Origin: Evansella cellulosilytica DSM 2522
GTDB lineage: Bacteria > Bacillota > Bacilli > Bacillales > Salisediminibacteriaceae
NCBI RefSeq assembly: GCF_000177235.2
Contig: NC_014829.1
Location: 930,001-994,000, forward strand
DNA: 64,000 bases
Reading direction: 5' to 3'
Positions 53,990-63,087 of the stretch are shown piece after piece. The position numbers were made by a program, and so were the translations under genes. The stretch's first letter is position 1. Each line of letters starts with the position of its first letter. Under the pieces are notes generated by a model, which was not told the DNA's origin, did not search any database, and worked only from the letters and a program-made list of their open reading frames with translations.

Positions 53990-54220
53990 ATGTATTTAAC
54001 GGTAAAAGAAACAGCGGAATATTTAGAGGTATCAGAAATGTATGTGAAAAACTTAATAAACCAACGAAAAATTCGAGCGGTTCATGATGGTGATCAGTTT
54101 CTCATTAACAAAGCGCAATTCAATACACATATGGATCAATTAGAAAAATATAAGGAATTAATCGAACAAATACTTAATGAACCAATTCCTGAAGATATTG
54201 ATGTTAAGGATGAAGATTAA
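53990..54220 (+). CDS. Excisionase-type helix-turn-helix protein
   Basis: A 76-residue DNA-binding protein. YLTVKETAEYLEVSEMYVKNLINQRKIRAV is the MerR-like HTH_17 pattern of excisionases, followed by a coiled C-terminus with acidic end. No integrase or phage gene lies nearby, so it may be a chromosomal regulator or a relic. No ribosome site is strong, but AGGAAAG lies near the start. Confidence 0.7.
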   Translation: MYLTVKETAEYLEVSEMYVKNLINQRKIRAVHDGDQFLINKAQFNTHMDQLEKYKELIEQILNEPIPEDIDVKDED

Positions 54221-54461
54221 CTTTTACTGTACATAAATATTATAGTTTTGAACAAAAATGGGGAAGCTTTCAATGTAGAAATCGTGTTTTCAGAACGTAT
54301 AATTGGAGCATACAAGATAGTGTTTGTTATAATGAGATTGGTTACCATTATAGGCATGCATTGAAAAATGGCGTGGTGTGATGGAACATAAAATTGACAA
54401 AAAATTTTTAAGTAAATCAGATGCCAAAGGCGTTAAATATGGAAGAAAAAGGAGAGATAAC

Positions 54462-54908
54462 ATGGCTAAGCAAGAGACAAAATTAAGCCAAGAGCTAGTA
54501 GCCGCATTACAAGGAGAAACAATTGTTTCTTTAATTACAAACGATCCTGAAAAGAAACAACCTGATTTAAGTGTTATTTCATGGGTTGCAGCTACAGAAG
54601 ATGGAGAAAAGATCAAATTTGCAGTCGGACATAATGCACACAGTGCACAAAACATCCAAGCTGATCCGAATGTTGTATTAGGAATTACTGGTGCTGGAAG
54701 CTGCTACTCTGTTAGAGGAAAAGGAACAGTTTCTGATGTCATAGAGAAAACAATGAAGTTCCGTGTTGTCACTGTAGATATAGAATCTGTAGAGGATGTC
54801 ATTTTCTATGGTGGTAAAATCACAGCAGAGCCTCAATTTGAAAAAACATATGATCCTAAGCTGGCAGCCCAGCTAGATGAAGAAGTATATAGCATGTTAA
54901 AAGAATAA
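54462..54908 (+). CDS. Pyridoxamine 5'-phosphate oxidase-fold protein
   Basis: A 148-residue flavin-binding split-barrel protein. LVSLITNDPEKKQPDLSVIS-like strand, INFAVGHNAHSAQNIQADPN-like FMN loop, and YSVRGKGTVSD follow. The start at 54462 has AAAAGGAGAG upstream; the longer reading from 54378 is rejected. Function unknown; family members bind FMN or heme and may be stress related. A terminator hairpin (aaacgaggg/ccctcgttt) follows. Confidence 0.8.
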   Translation: MAKQETKLSQELVAALQGETIVSLITNDPEKKQPDLSVISWVAATEDGEKIKFAVGHNAHSAQNIQADPNVVLGITGAGSCYSVRGKGTVSDVIEKTMKFRVVTVDIESVEDVIFYGGKITAEPQFEKTYDPKLAAQLDEEVYSMLKE

Positions 54909-54918
54909 TTCAATGTGA

Positions 54919-54948
54919 AACGAGGGTGATGGTCCCTCGTTTCTAAAA
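54919..54948 (+). terminator. Terminator after PNPOx-fold gene
   Basis: aaacgaggg pairs with ccctcgttt; T and A follow. Confidence 0.75.
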
Positions 54949-54964
54949 AAAGATAAGAAAGAAA

Positions 54965-55245
54965 TTGGCGATGGAATTTTTCCGCCGTGCGTACTAGTGA
55001 GAAGGGCAAAGGACACTAAAAAAGTGGTGATCTTTCACTTTTTCAGTGTCCCTAAGCAATGCGCGGAGCCGTCGCAATCGTTAAAAAGCCTGATAGGAGT
55101 GGTTTTTCCTATCAGGCGAGCGGCGAGCGTAGCCATTGCCATACTTTCTACAATTTATAGGAAAATGTAGCATCATTTCTTCACCGCTTCTAAGAAAAGA
55201 CTAAACCGAGCTTCTCCAAGCTCGGTTTTAGTCTTTTCTTATTTA
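54965..55245. repeat. Composite of dispersed hairpins (modules B and C)
   Basis: ggacactaaaaaagtgg pairs with a cactttttcagtgtcc arm (55011-55052), then aagcaatgcgcggagcc and cctgataggag/ctatcagg, then module C pieces and a strong terminator with ctaaaccgagc / gctcggttttag (about 55200-55243). Similar blocks are spread through the window. Confidence 0.7.
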
Positions 55246-55350
55246 GGTAATGACTTTTAATCAATAATCTTGTATACTAAAGCATAAAAATTCCATGTCG
55301 CGAGGACAATTGTATTTACTGAATGCAATGATAAGAAGGGAAGTATTATC

Positions 55351-56703
55351 GTGAAAGTAGTGAAGTTTGGGGGAAGTTCATTAGCAAGTGCAACACAGTG
55401 GCGAAAAGTCGCTAACATTATTTTGTCAGATGAACAAAGAAAGCTAGTCGTTGTATCAGCTCCAGGAAAACGAGATGCGCAAGATACGAAAACGACCGAT
55501 TTACTAATCCAATTAGCGAGCACTGTAACACCATCAAGTTTTGACGAAGAGGCCTTATTAAAGGTTGTAGATCGATATCGTGATATTGCAGAGGAGCTCG
55601 ATCTCGGAGACAATATCATCGAGACGATTAAAGATAGCTTACTTGAGATCATCCAGACATATCGAACACAATACGAACGACTTTTAGATGCTTTGAAAGC
55701 GAGTGGGGAAGATAACAATGCAAAGCTTATAGCTTCTTATTTTCAATCCCTAGGAGTAGTAGCGCATTATGTTTCTCCTAAGGATGCAGGAATGATCGTG
55801 ACAGATGAGCCAGGAAATGCACGCATCCTCCCTGAAGCGTACGAACGAATTGCCGACTTGAGAAAACGCGAAGGCATCCTTATTATCCCTGGATTTTTCG
55901 GTTATTCAAATAATGAGCATATCGTGACTTTTCCTAGGGGTGGCTCAGATATTACGGGCTCAATCATTGCAGCTGGTGTGGAAGCGGATGAATATGAAAA
56001 CTTTACAGACGTTGACTCCATATACAGTGTTAATCCAAACATTGTAGATAATCCATGCGAAATTAAAGAATTAACGTATAGAGAAATGAGGGAGCTTGCC
56101 TATTCTGGATTTTCTGTTTTTCACGACGAAGCACTTCAGCCTGTTGTACAAAAGAAAGTACCTGTTCGAGTGAAAAATACGAATCATCCAGAAGCGCCAG
56201 GAACAAAAATCATTGCAGAAAGAGAAGTAAATGGCGTACCGGTTGTCGGTATCGCCAGCGACAAAGGATTTTGCAGCATTAACATTACAAAATATTTAAT
56301 GAATCGAGAAGTCGGTTTTGGACGTCATTTACTTGAAATATTAGAGGATGAGCAAATTTCATTTGAGCACACACCATCTGGTATCGATAATATATCTGTC
56401 ATAGTACGCTCCCACCATTTAGAGGGTGGAAAAGAGGACAGAGTCATAAATAGAATTCTTTCGGAGCTCCATGTAGATGATGTTTCCATCGAAAGGGACC
56501 TTGCTATCGTGATGGTTGTAGGAGAAGGAATGGAAAAAACAGTAGGAATTGCTGCGAAAGCAACAAATGCCTTCTATGATGCTGGGGTAAACATCAAAAT
56601 GATTAATCAAGGTTCATCAGAGGTAAGCATGATGTTTGGCGTCGAGGCTTATAAAGTCGATCTAGCTGTAAAAAGTTTATATGAAGCTTATTTTATGAAG
56701 TAG
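55351..56703 (+). CDS. Aspartate kinase
   Basis: A 450-residue aspartokinase. KVVKFGGSSLA at the start, FPRGGSDITGSIIAAG, and the loop NFTDVDSIYSVNP; the C-terminus has two ACT domains (VGIASDKGFCSINI, then a segment with AIVMVVGEGM) for feedback binding. This is the single-chain class related to B. subtilis YclM (threonine-sensitive). The start is GTG. It feeds the aspartate family; metA on the minus strand is nearby. Weak terminator follows. Confidence 0.9.
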   Translation: MKVVKFGGSSLASATQWRKVANIILSDEQRKLVVVSAPGKRDAQDTKTTDLLIQLASTVTPSSFDEEALLKVVDRYRDIAEELDLGDNIIETIKDSLLEIIQTYRTQYERLLDALKASGEDNNAKLIASYFQSLGVVAHYVSPKDAGMIVTDEPGNARILPEAYERIADLRKREGILIIPGFFGYSNNEHIVTFPRGGSDITGSIIAAGVEADEYENFTDVDSIYSVNPNIVDNPCEIKELTYREMRELAYSGFSVFHDEALQPVVQKKVPVRVKNTNHPEAPGTKIIAEREVNGVPVVGIASDKGFCSINITKYLMNREVGFGRHLLEILEDEQISFEHTPSGIDNISVIVRSHHLEGGKEDRVINRILSELHVDDVSIERDLAIVMVVGEGMEKTVGIAAKATNAFYDAGVNIKMINQGSSEVSMMFGVEAYKVDLAVKSLYEAYFMK

Positions 56704-56706
56704 ATG

Positions 56707-56750
56707 TAAAAAAACTGAACTGCGACCAAGTATGCAGGCCAGTTTTTTTC
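56707..56750 (+). terminator. Weak terminator after aspartate kinase
   Basis: aaaaaactg pairs with cagttttttt around an imperfect stem, followed by T. Confidence 0.55.
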
Positions 56751-56761
56751 TTAAATAAGTA

Positions 56762-56916
56762 AAATTTGGAAGTGGAATTTTATCGCTGTGGGTTCTAGCG
56801 AGAAGAGCACTCACTAGTACTTTAAGAGCTACCGAGAATTTCCACTGCTGAGGCTGTCCCAAAAGCTATTAGAGGTTGACTCAAAAGGTAAAAAATCGAC
56901 CTTTTGAGTCAACCTC
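56762..56916. repeat. Module C remnant and module A hairpin
   Basis: tatcgctgtgggttctagcg, gagcactcactagtactt and atttccactgct resemble module C (56780-56850). Then gaggttgactcaaaagg pairs with ccttttgagtcaacctc (56872-56916). Confidence 0.7.
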
Positions 56917-56917
56917 A

Positions 56918-57388
56918 CTAACTTTTATAGTTTAAAGTCCATGAAATAAAGTAGGTCGTAATCTGAATGATTGGAAGCAACAAAAATAATAAGATTGGGT
57001 AATATGGCATTGTGTTATTAATAAAAGGGTAGATGAGTAACAACGAAATGATAATAGGAAAAGCGTAATACATGCTAATATAAGCAGCGCGGCAAGCTCG
57101 ACTCGTGATTTGCTTCTCCCTTTCATCGCTCTCTTCAAATTCTTCTGGGAGTAATAGTGACTTAGCCCATCCCTTTTTTTGCTTTTTACTATAACTAATA
57201 TACGTTACAATTCCACCGACGATAATTAACAAAATGATCGGTGTTACATTTAATTCAAATACGTAAGATCGAGAATCATCAGATAAAAACTGCGAAATGT
57301 CAATTGATGCATTGTAAAAAGAAACCATTCCCCAACCAAATAAGACAAAAATAACGACTAATATAAAAAAGTTTCGGACAGTACTCAA
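56918..57388 (-). CDS. Four-helix membrane protein (DUF2178-like)
   Basis: A 156-residue protein with four hydrophobic segments and a conserved EESDEREKQITSRACRAAYI motif on the cytoplasmic side. Such proteins commonly pair with a small HTH regulator, as here: the start overlaps the regulator stop by four bases. Its function is unknown; the regulator may control it. Confidence 0.7.
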   Translation of the reverse strand: MSTVRNFFILVVIFVLFGWGMVSFYNASIDISQFLSDDSRSYVFELNVTPIILLIIVGGIVTYISYSKKQKKGWAKSLLLPEEFEESDEREKQITSRACRAAYISMYYAFPIIISLLLIYPFINNTMPYYPILLFLLLPIIQITTYFISWTLNYKS

Positions 57389-57594
57389 TTTTTTTCCTCC
57401 TCAAGATAAAATATTTCTTCAATAGGCATATTAAAAGTATGGGAGATATTCATTGCAAGTAATAGTGATGGCGTATAACTCCCTTTTTCTAAAGCGACAA
57501 TCGTTTGTCTCGTCACATTTACCGATTCAGCTAACTCTCCTTGTGTTAAGCTATGTCTAGCTCTTAATTCCTTTACTCGGTTTTTAATTGTCAT
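57385..57594 (-). CDS. Small Cro/CI-type helix-turn-helix regulator
   Basis: A 69-residue XRE-family regulator. VKELRARHSLTQGELAESVNVTRQTIVALEKGSYTPS is the HTH; the end YLEEE is acidic. First gene of a two-gene operon with the four-helix membrane protein. AAGGAG-like sequence before the start (gaaggagttac). Similar pairs regulate membrane stress or cannot be assigned. Confidence 0.85.
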   Translation of the reverse strand: MTIKNRVKELRARHSLTQGELAESVNVTRQTIVALEKGSYTPSLLLAMNISHTFNMPIEEIFYLEEEKN

Positions 57595-57674
57595 TTTGTA
57601 ACTCCTTCATAAGTTCTTCTTTCATTGTAAAGTTAACTATACAAAAAGTAAAGTTTATTTTACAATTATGATAC

Positions 57675-57704
57675 AAAAAAACCTAAAGGTATGTTCCTTT
57701 AGGT
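57675..57704 (-). terminator. Terminator of metA
   Basis: On the minus strand cctaaagg pairs with ccttt agg around acata, followed by seven T. Confidence 0.8.
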
Positions 57705-57850
57705 AGGTTCTTCTAGAATATGATGTGAAATTTGCGGTGATAATCGCACCTTACGTGTAGGGCGTACAAAATTTATTCAGGGCAATGGCTTCGCACATTG
57801 CAGTTGCATCAAAAGTTAACTGATAACCTTTTGATGGAACCTCCTTCCTT

Positions 57851-58762
57851 TCAGTTCCAATCGTATGGCGTTTGTTGATACACGTAGTAGTTGAGCCAAT
57901 TCGAAAATAGTAAGTGGGCATGTGATCGCCATCTGTTAATTGGCTCTTTTTCTGGATCATTGTTTGGAAAATAATAAGCTGGTATTGGTACAGGAACCCC
58001 TTTTTTTATATCACGCTTATATTCCTCAGCAAGCGTTGTTGTCTCGTATTCAAGGTGTCCAGTTGCAAAAACATGTTTTCCGTCTTTTGTCATTAAAAGA
58101 AATGGTCCAGCCTCTGGTGAGGAGGCTAGCAATATTAGATCATCCGTAGCATTCACCTGTTCTATTGAAATATTGGTATTTCTAGAATGAGGAGCTATGA
58201 ACTCATCATCAAAGCCTCGTAATAATTCAATCCCAGGAGTATCGATAATCGTGTGGCTAAAGATGCCAGAACACTTTTTCTTTAACGGATATTTTTCGAT
58301 ACCGAAATGGTGATAAAGGGCTGCTTGTGCGCCCCAACAAATATGCATAATGGAAGTGACGTTGTCGTGTGCCCAATCCATAATTTCCGTAATTTCTTCC
58401 CAGTAACCAACCTCTTCAAATTCAAAGTGCTCGATAGGCGCACCGGTAATAATCATCCCATCAAAACGACGGTCTTTTATTGTTTGAAATTGAGAATAAA
58501 ACTCATTTAAGTGAGACGGACTTTCATTTTTAGGATTGTACGAAACCGTCCGCAAAAAAGTAATATTCACCTGTAGTGGCGTATTACCTAATAGGCGAAG
58601 GAGCTGGGCTTCCGTTTTTTGCTTTTCAGGCATTAAATTTAAAATAACAATATTCAGTGGACGAATATCCTGCTGGATCGCACGCTCATCGTCCATCACA
58701 AATATATTTTCTTCTTCTAGTACTTTACGTATTGGTAAACGTTTAGGTATGTTAATAGGCAA
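57851..58762 (-). CDS. metA: Homoserine O-acyltransferase MetA (acetyl-CoA type)
   Basis: A 303-residue enzyme of methionine synthesis. The start is TTG at 58762 (reading [10 protein letters not shown]) with GAGGG upstream; the longer reading from 58801 is rejected. The catalytic Cys is Cys142 in [21 protein letters not shown] holds the His and Glu. Residue 111 is Glu in GAPIEHF; Glu here correlates with acetyl-CoA specificity, Gly with succinyl-CoA. So the product is probably O-acetylhomoserine despite the common name. No riboswitch precedes it. Confidence 0.92.
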   Translation of the reverse strand: MPINIPKRLPIRKVLEEENIFVMDDERAIQQDIRPLNIVILNLMPEKQKTEAQLLRLLGNTPLQVNITFLRTVSYNPKNESPSHLNEFYSQFQTIKDRRFDGMIITGAPIEHFEFEEVGYWEEITEIMDWAHDNVTSIMHICWGAQAALYHHFGIEKYPLKKKCSGIFSHTIIDTPGIELLRGFDDEFIAPHSRNTNISIEQVNATDDLILLASSPEAGPFLLMTKDGKHVFATGHLEYETTTLAEEYKRDIKKGVPVPIPAYYFPNNDPEKEPINRWRSHAHLLFSNWLNYYVYQQTPYDWN

Positions 58763-58979
58763 GGCTACATCCCTCAATTTGTTGAATATTTTGATAAACA
58801 CTATTATAACAGTTGTTAATGAAAAAGTAAGATTATTTTACATAATCATCCTTAAAATTGCCATTTAAATGCTCAAAACACGAAAAAAATTATTTCTATT
58901 TTCGAAATATTTTATTGATTATTTAAATACTACCATATATTATAATCTAGTAACGTATGAAAGAAAGGGGACAAACTAT

Positions 58980-60695
58980 TTGATTCGACGATTTTTTTCT
59001 TATTATATACCACACAAAAAATTATTCGCAGCCGATTTTTCAAGCGCTATCGTTGTAGCGATATTAGAACTAGCTTTTCCACTTGCGGTTCAGTGGTTTG
59101 TTGATTCCCTACTTCCTTATGGAGATTGGCCGACGATTGTATGGATAGGGATCGGTCTTTTTGTCATTTATGGAATTAGTACATTCCTACAATATGTTGT
59201 CCATTATTGGGGACATAATCTAGGAATTAACATTGAAACCGACATGCGCCAACAGCTATTTGAACACACTCAAAAGCAATCGTTTAAGTATTTCGATAAT
59301 ACGAAAACAGGACATATTATGAGTCGATTTACAAACGACCTATTTGATATAGGGGAGCTTGCTCATCACGGCCCTGAGGATATGTTTATCGCATTTATGA
59401 CCTTTATCGGTGCCTTTTGGATTATGTTTACAATTAATGTGAAGCTAGCACTCGTTATTTTATGTATCGTTCCTATTTTAATTGGTCTGATTGTATTTTG
59501 TAACTTAAAAATGAATAAAGCCTGGAAGCAAATGTTTCGTGATATCGCGGATGTAAATGCGAGAGTTGAGGACAGTGTATCTGGGGTAAGAGTTGTCCAA
59601 TCGTTTACGAATGAAAGATTTGAGATTTCTAGATTTAATAAAGAAAATAAAAAGTTCCGTAAGGCAAAAATATTATCGTATAAAGTGATGGCTTTTAGTT
59701 TATCTAGCATTTATATGCTTACCCGTTTTATTACATTAGCCGTCCTCGTATACGGTGCATGGTTAAGCTTTAACGGTCAGCTTTCAAATGGTGAGCTCGT
59801 AGCCTTTATTTTATATGTCAATGTTCTGTTAAAACCGATTGATAAAATTAGCGCTTTGATGGAGCTATATCCGAAAGGGATGGCAGGTTTCAAAAGGTTT
59901 ACGGAAATGATTGATACAGAACCAGAAATAAAAGATGCGAAGGACGCCATTCACGTTCCTTCACTTCGTGGAGATATTTCGTTAAACAATGTAGGCTTCA
60001 GGTATGAAAATCATAAAAGAGTGCTTAATGGCATTGACCTACATGTTCGTGCCGGTGAGACGATTGCATTTGTAGGACCTTCAGGGGCAGGGAAAACGAC
60101 GATTTGCTCATTAATTCCTCGCTTTTATGATGTAGAGGAAGGGGCAATCACAATTGATGGTATCGACATAAGGAAGATAACGAAGGAGTCGCTTCGCTCT
60201 CAAATCGGTATTGTTCAACAGGACGTTTTCTTATTTACAGGCACTTTGAGAGAAAACATTGCCTATGGCATGCTGGATGCTTCTGATGAGGACATCGCAG
60301 CAGCAGCTAAACGAGCTCACCTAGAGCACTTTATTGCTTCCTTGCCAGATGGATATGAAACACAGATTGGTGAAAGAGGATTAAAGCTTTCAGGTGGTCA
60401 AAAGCAACGAATTGCGATTGCTAGAATGTTCTTAAAAAATCCTCCTATTCTTATTTTAGACGAAGCTACGTCAGCACTTGATACAGAGACAGAGCTCATT
60501 ATACAAGAGGCCTTAACAGAGCTTGCAAAAGATAGAACAACATTAGTAATTGCCCATCGACTAGCTACAATTAGAAATGCAGATCGAATTGTTGTTGTGA
60601 CAGAGGAAGGCATTGCTGAAGAAGGAACGCATGATGAGCTTATCGAAAAAGGTGGTATATTTGCAAACTTACATCGTGTTCAGTATAGAAGATAA
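58980..60695 (+). CDS. ABC exporter, fused membrane and ATPase domains
   Basis: A 571-residue half-transporter. Six helices in the N-terminal 300 residues; FKYFDNTKTGHIMSRFTNDL is a coupling region. The ATPase part has GPSGAGKTT, the signature LSGGQKQR, Walker B ILILDEATSALD and the switch His in VIAHRL. The start is TTG with AAGGGG 9 bases upstream; the reading from 58869 is less likely. Homodimeric exporters of this kind move lipids or drugs. Confidence 0.88.
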   Translation: MIRRFFSYYIPHKKLFAADFSSAIVVAILELAFPLAVQWFVDSLLPYGDWPTIVWIGIGLFVIYGISTFLQYVVHYWGHNLGINIETDMRQQLFEHTQKQSFKYFDNTKTGHIMSRFTNDLFDIGELAHHGPEDMFIAFMTFIGAFWIMFTINVKLALVILCIVPILIGLIVFCNLKMNKAWKQMFRDIADVNARVEDSVSGVRVVQSFTNERFEISRFNKENKKFRKAKILSYKVMAFSLSSIYMLTRFITLAVLVYGAWLSFNGQLSNGELVAFILYVNVLLKPIDKISALMELYPKGMAGFKRFTEMIDTEPEIKDAKDAIHVPSLRGDISLNNVGFRYENHKRVLNGIDLHVRAGETIAFVGPSGAGKTTICSLIPRFYDVEEGAITIDGIDIRKITKESLRSQIGIVQQDVFLFTGTLRENIAYGMLDASDEDIAAAAKRAHLEHFIASLPDGYETQIGERGLKLSGGQKQRIAIARMFLKNPPILILDEATSALDTETELIIQEALTELAKDRTTLVIAHRLATIRNADRIVVVTEEGIAEEGTHDELIEKGGIFANLHRVQYRR

Positions 60696-60714
60696 AATGA
60701 TGTTATAACTAAAA

Positions 60715-60890
60715 TAAAGGCTATGTTAAACTTTGTTGTTGATTTTCGCTTCAGGATGCGTCTCGCACCTTTCGTGAAAATCAACATTAGCCTTTAACAG
60801 AGTCAAAATAAAAGGGATAGTTTAAAAAGCGAGGATGTCTATAAAGTCTAGAAAACGACTTTAGGATACCCTCGCTTTTATAATACATAC
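60715..60890. repeat. Intergenic hairpins after the ABC exporter
   Basis: An inverted repeat (gttgattttcgcttc / cgtgaaaatcaac) at 60739-60788 resembles intergenic elements seen in Bacillaceae. A terminator follows: aaagcgagg ... cctcgctttt (60828-60880), which can serve both flanking convergent genes. Confidence 0.65.
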
Positions 60891-60923
60891 TAGATACCCT
60901 AGTACATTTAAATACTCTTAGAC

Positions 60924-62639
60924 TTACTCTTTTATCATTTTTAATGATTTAAATTGAGATGGATTTAACTTTAGTTCGTATTGCTTACTACTATCTTCAT
61001 TAACAAGTTTTGGTTTAAGGACTTCGCTACTATTTAATAGTTTTAGTGTTTTCCCTTTAGGTACATCTATGCTCCACTTTTGTGGTGTCACTGCAAATGT
61101 TTCTAATATAAATTGATCATTGTCATAGGTAAATAGCCCAACATTTCCGGGACCTTTTACTTTATAAGGAAGTAAATCTTTCGTAAAGATACTCCTGATA
61201 GTTGTTACAACAGAGCTAGGAAGATCCATAATGTTAGAGAAATTATCAGGTATGACGAGTGAATATATACGCCCTTTACTATAATTGTCGTACATCATGA
61301 CAGGGATATTGTTTTGTCCATTGAAAGCAACTACTGATTGCCATGTGCTATTAGTACTATAATCGAACAATGGGTAGATAATTTCTTCCTTTGAGTAAGA
61401 AAATTCATCAAATGTACAGCTAGCAGTCTCAATTGCAAATTGCTGTACTGGCACTTTTTTTCCGGTTGGGCGTAACGTCGTTAATTCTCCTATTTCACTC
61501 CCCACCGCTTCAATGAACCCAGAAGTTATGATGACATTACCACCGTTTTTTAAATACTGCTTAAGTTTTTCTAATATATCTTTATCCTTAGCAGCACATG
61601 CAGTAACAAGTAATGGGGCTGTTCCATCAGGGAAATGAGGTGTGAGTTCCAACGGTATCCCTAGCATGCCTAAGTAATCATATAAATGATCTTCACCATA
61701 AGCCGCATGCGGAACGTACACCTTTACGCCAACTGGGTTTCCTATATTGCTAGCGACTTGATCAAGCTTGTCGAGCTGAAACCCTAAAGCTGGTGTATAG
61801 TTGCTGTCTTTAAGAAGAGAGTAACAAAATAATGTTAGTTCCTTCGCCTTACCGAAAACGGTGAGGTTTGCTTGCTCCAAATAATAATCTACGTATGTAC
61901 AATCGAGAGCGTCAAACCAACCCCCACCATTTTTTCCAGGCTTAAGGTTTTCCATCCAAGTAAGTAACGAGTAAGAGGCATAACGTGGGATATGCTGTTG
62001 ACTTATCGCCGGGTCACGTGTTTCTGTACCGGTATAAACCCCGTCAAAAATAGCTGGCTGTTCCTTCGTATTGTAACCAGACGAAGCGTATGCTTCATTC
62101 CAGTTAGGATACTTAATGACCATTTTTACATTCGGATTAACAGCTTTTGCCGGTTTAATAACTAAGTTTTCAGAGACATCTTGTAAAAGTGCTAAACGGA
62201 ATTCACTCCATGAACGGTCTCCTTTGTGTTCTAGACAATCGTCACATCGACAATTGGTGAAAAAGAAGTCATCTAATATAATCTCATCGAACACAGCTGC
62301 AGTTAGCTCAACCACTTCTTTATATTTCTCCCGTGATGCTTTATCTGTATAACAAATTCCACCAAATAACCTACTATAACCTTCGCGATAATCATCAGGA
62401 AGTGTTGGAGTAATGCCACCAGCAACCTTAATATTCCTTGCTTCGTAAAAGCTTTTTAATTCTTGAAGTCTTTCTTTACTTAGTGTGACGTCACCACGAT
62501 GACTTTCTATATATACCTTCCCAACATGAATATGCTTTTGAAAAAAGCTTAATTCTTCTTGGAGTTGTTCAAATGAACTATCTAAGCATGAGGCTGTACA
62601 GAAAATTGCTACGTCAAAGTTTTCATACGATTTCCACAT
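60924..62639 (-). CDS. Large soluble protein, glycosidase-like, unclassified
   Basis: A 571-residue protein without a signal peptide. The N-terminal half has the look of a TIM barrel (VYIESHRGDVTLS, FDEIILDDFFFTNCRCDDCLEH, MVIKYPNWNEAY). FFFTNCRCDDC contributes three Cys, and such CxC-type motifs occur in some glycosidase-like families. The middle resembles a glutamine amidotransferase-like fold (LEKLKQYLKNGGNVIITSG), as in GH42 proteins. The C-terminus is beta rich. Function not known; a sugar hydrolase is the best guess. Confidence 0.6.
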   Translation of the reverse strand: MWKSYENFDVAIFCTASCLDSSFEQLQEELSFFQKHIHVGKVYIESHRGDVTLSKERLQELKSFYEARNIKVAGGITPTLPDDYREGYSRLFGGICYTDKASREKYKEVVELTAAVFDEIILDDFFFTNCRCDDCLEHKGDRSWSEFRLALLQDVSENLVIKPAKAVNPNVKMVIKYPNWNEAYASSGYNTKEQPAIFDGVYTGTETRDPAISQQHIPRYASYSLLTWMENLKPGKNGGGWFDALDCTYVDYYLEQANLTVFGKAKELTLFCYSLLKDSNYTPALGFQLDKLDQVASNIGNPVGVKVYVPHAAYGEDHLYDYLGMLGIPLELTPHFPDGTAPLLVTACAAKDKDILEKLKQYLKNGGNVIITSGFIEAVGSEIGELTTLRPTGKKVPVQQFAIETASCTFDEFSYSKEEIIYPLFDYSTNSTWQSVVAFNGQNNIPVMMYDNYSKGRIYSLVIPDNFSNIMDLPSSVVTTIRSIFTKDLLPYKVKGPGNVGLFTYDNDQFILETFAVTPQKWSIDVPKGKTLKLLNSSEVLKPKLVNEDSSKQYELKLNPSQFKSLKMIKE

Positions 62640-63087
62640 CTTTTTCGCTCCTTTAAGTATTCGTCATAGTTGTCATTATACTAGATATGGATGTAATTGT
62701 AACCAAAAAAAGCCTATAAAGGTAAAATGAGTCCACTTCCATCGCCCCTAAAGAGAAGATATTTTGTGCACATTAACCAAAACGCGCGTACAGATGAGTA
62801 AAACAGCTAAAAACGATTCACTATGAAATTCGATGAAAATCTTTAAAAAGGGAAGCGTTTTCTTTGTTTTAAACTCAACATTTACACGAAAATCACCCTA
62901 TTCTTAAGGAGAAATTGTTCGTTAAATTATCTTACAGGAACCATTTTTTCGCTATATTCCTATGTCATACTCATAATTAACTTGTTCAGCAAGCTTTTCT
63001 TTTTAGCTACTTTCTATATTTTTTTGTTTTAAAAATTCAGATAATATAGAAAAGCTAAAATATTTAACTAAGGGAGGTAATCCATCT
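62640..63087. other. Intergenic region upstream of NNP transporter
   Basis: AT-rich. It must hold promoters for the divergent genes. I see no clear Fnr site, riboswitch or repeat. Confidence 0.4.

Noticed and set aside
53990-54220. Prophage or integrative element marked by an excisionase-like gene
   Set aside because: No integrase, attachment repeat or phage gene lies near; a lone HTH protein is not enough.
57751-57960. A 69-codon minus-strand frame at the 3' end of metA
   Set aside because: It overlaps metA in another frame and has no motif; it is a shadow.
58763-58868. SAM riboswitch upstream of metA
   Set aside because: The leader is short and AT-rich and lacks the S-box core; no T-box was seen either.
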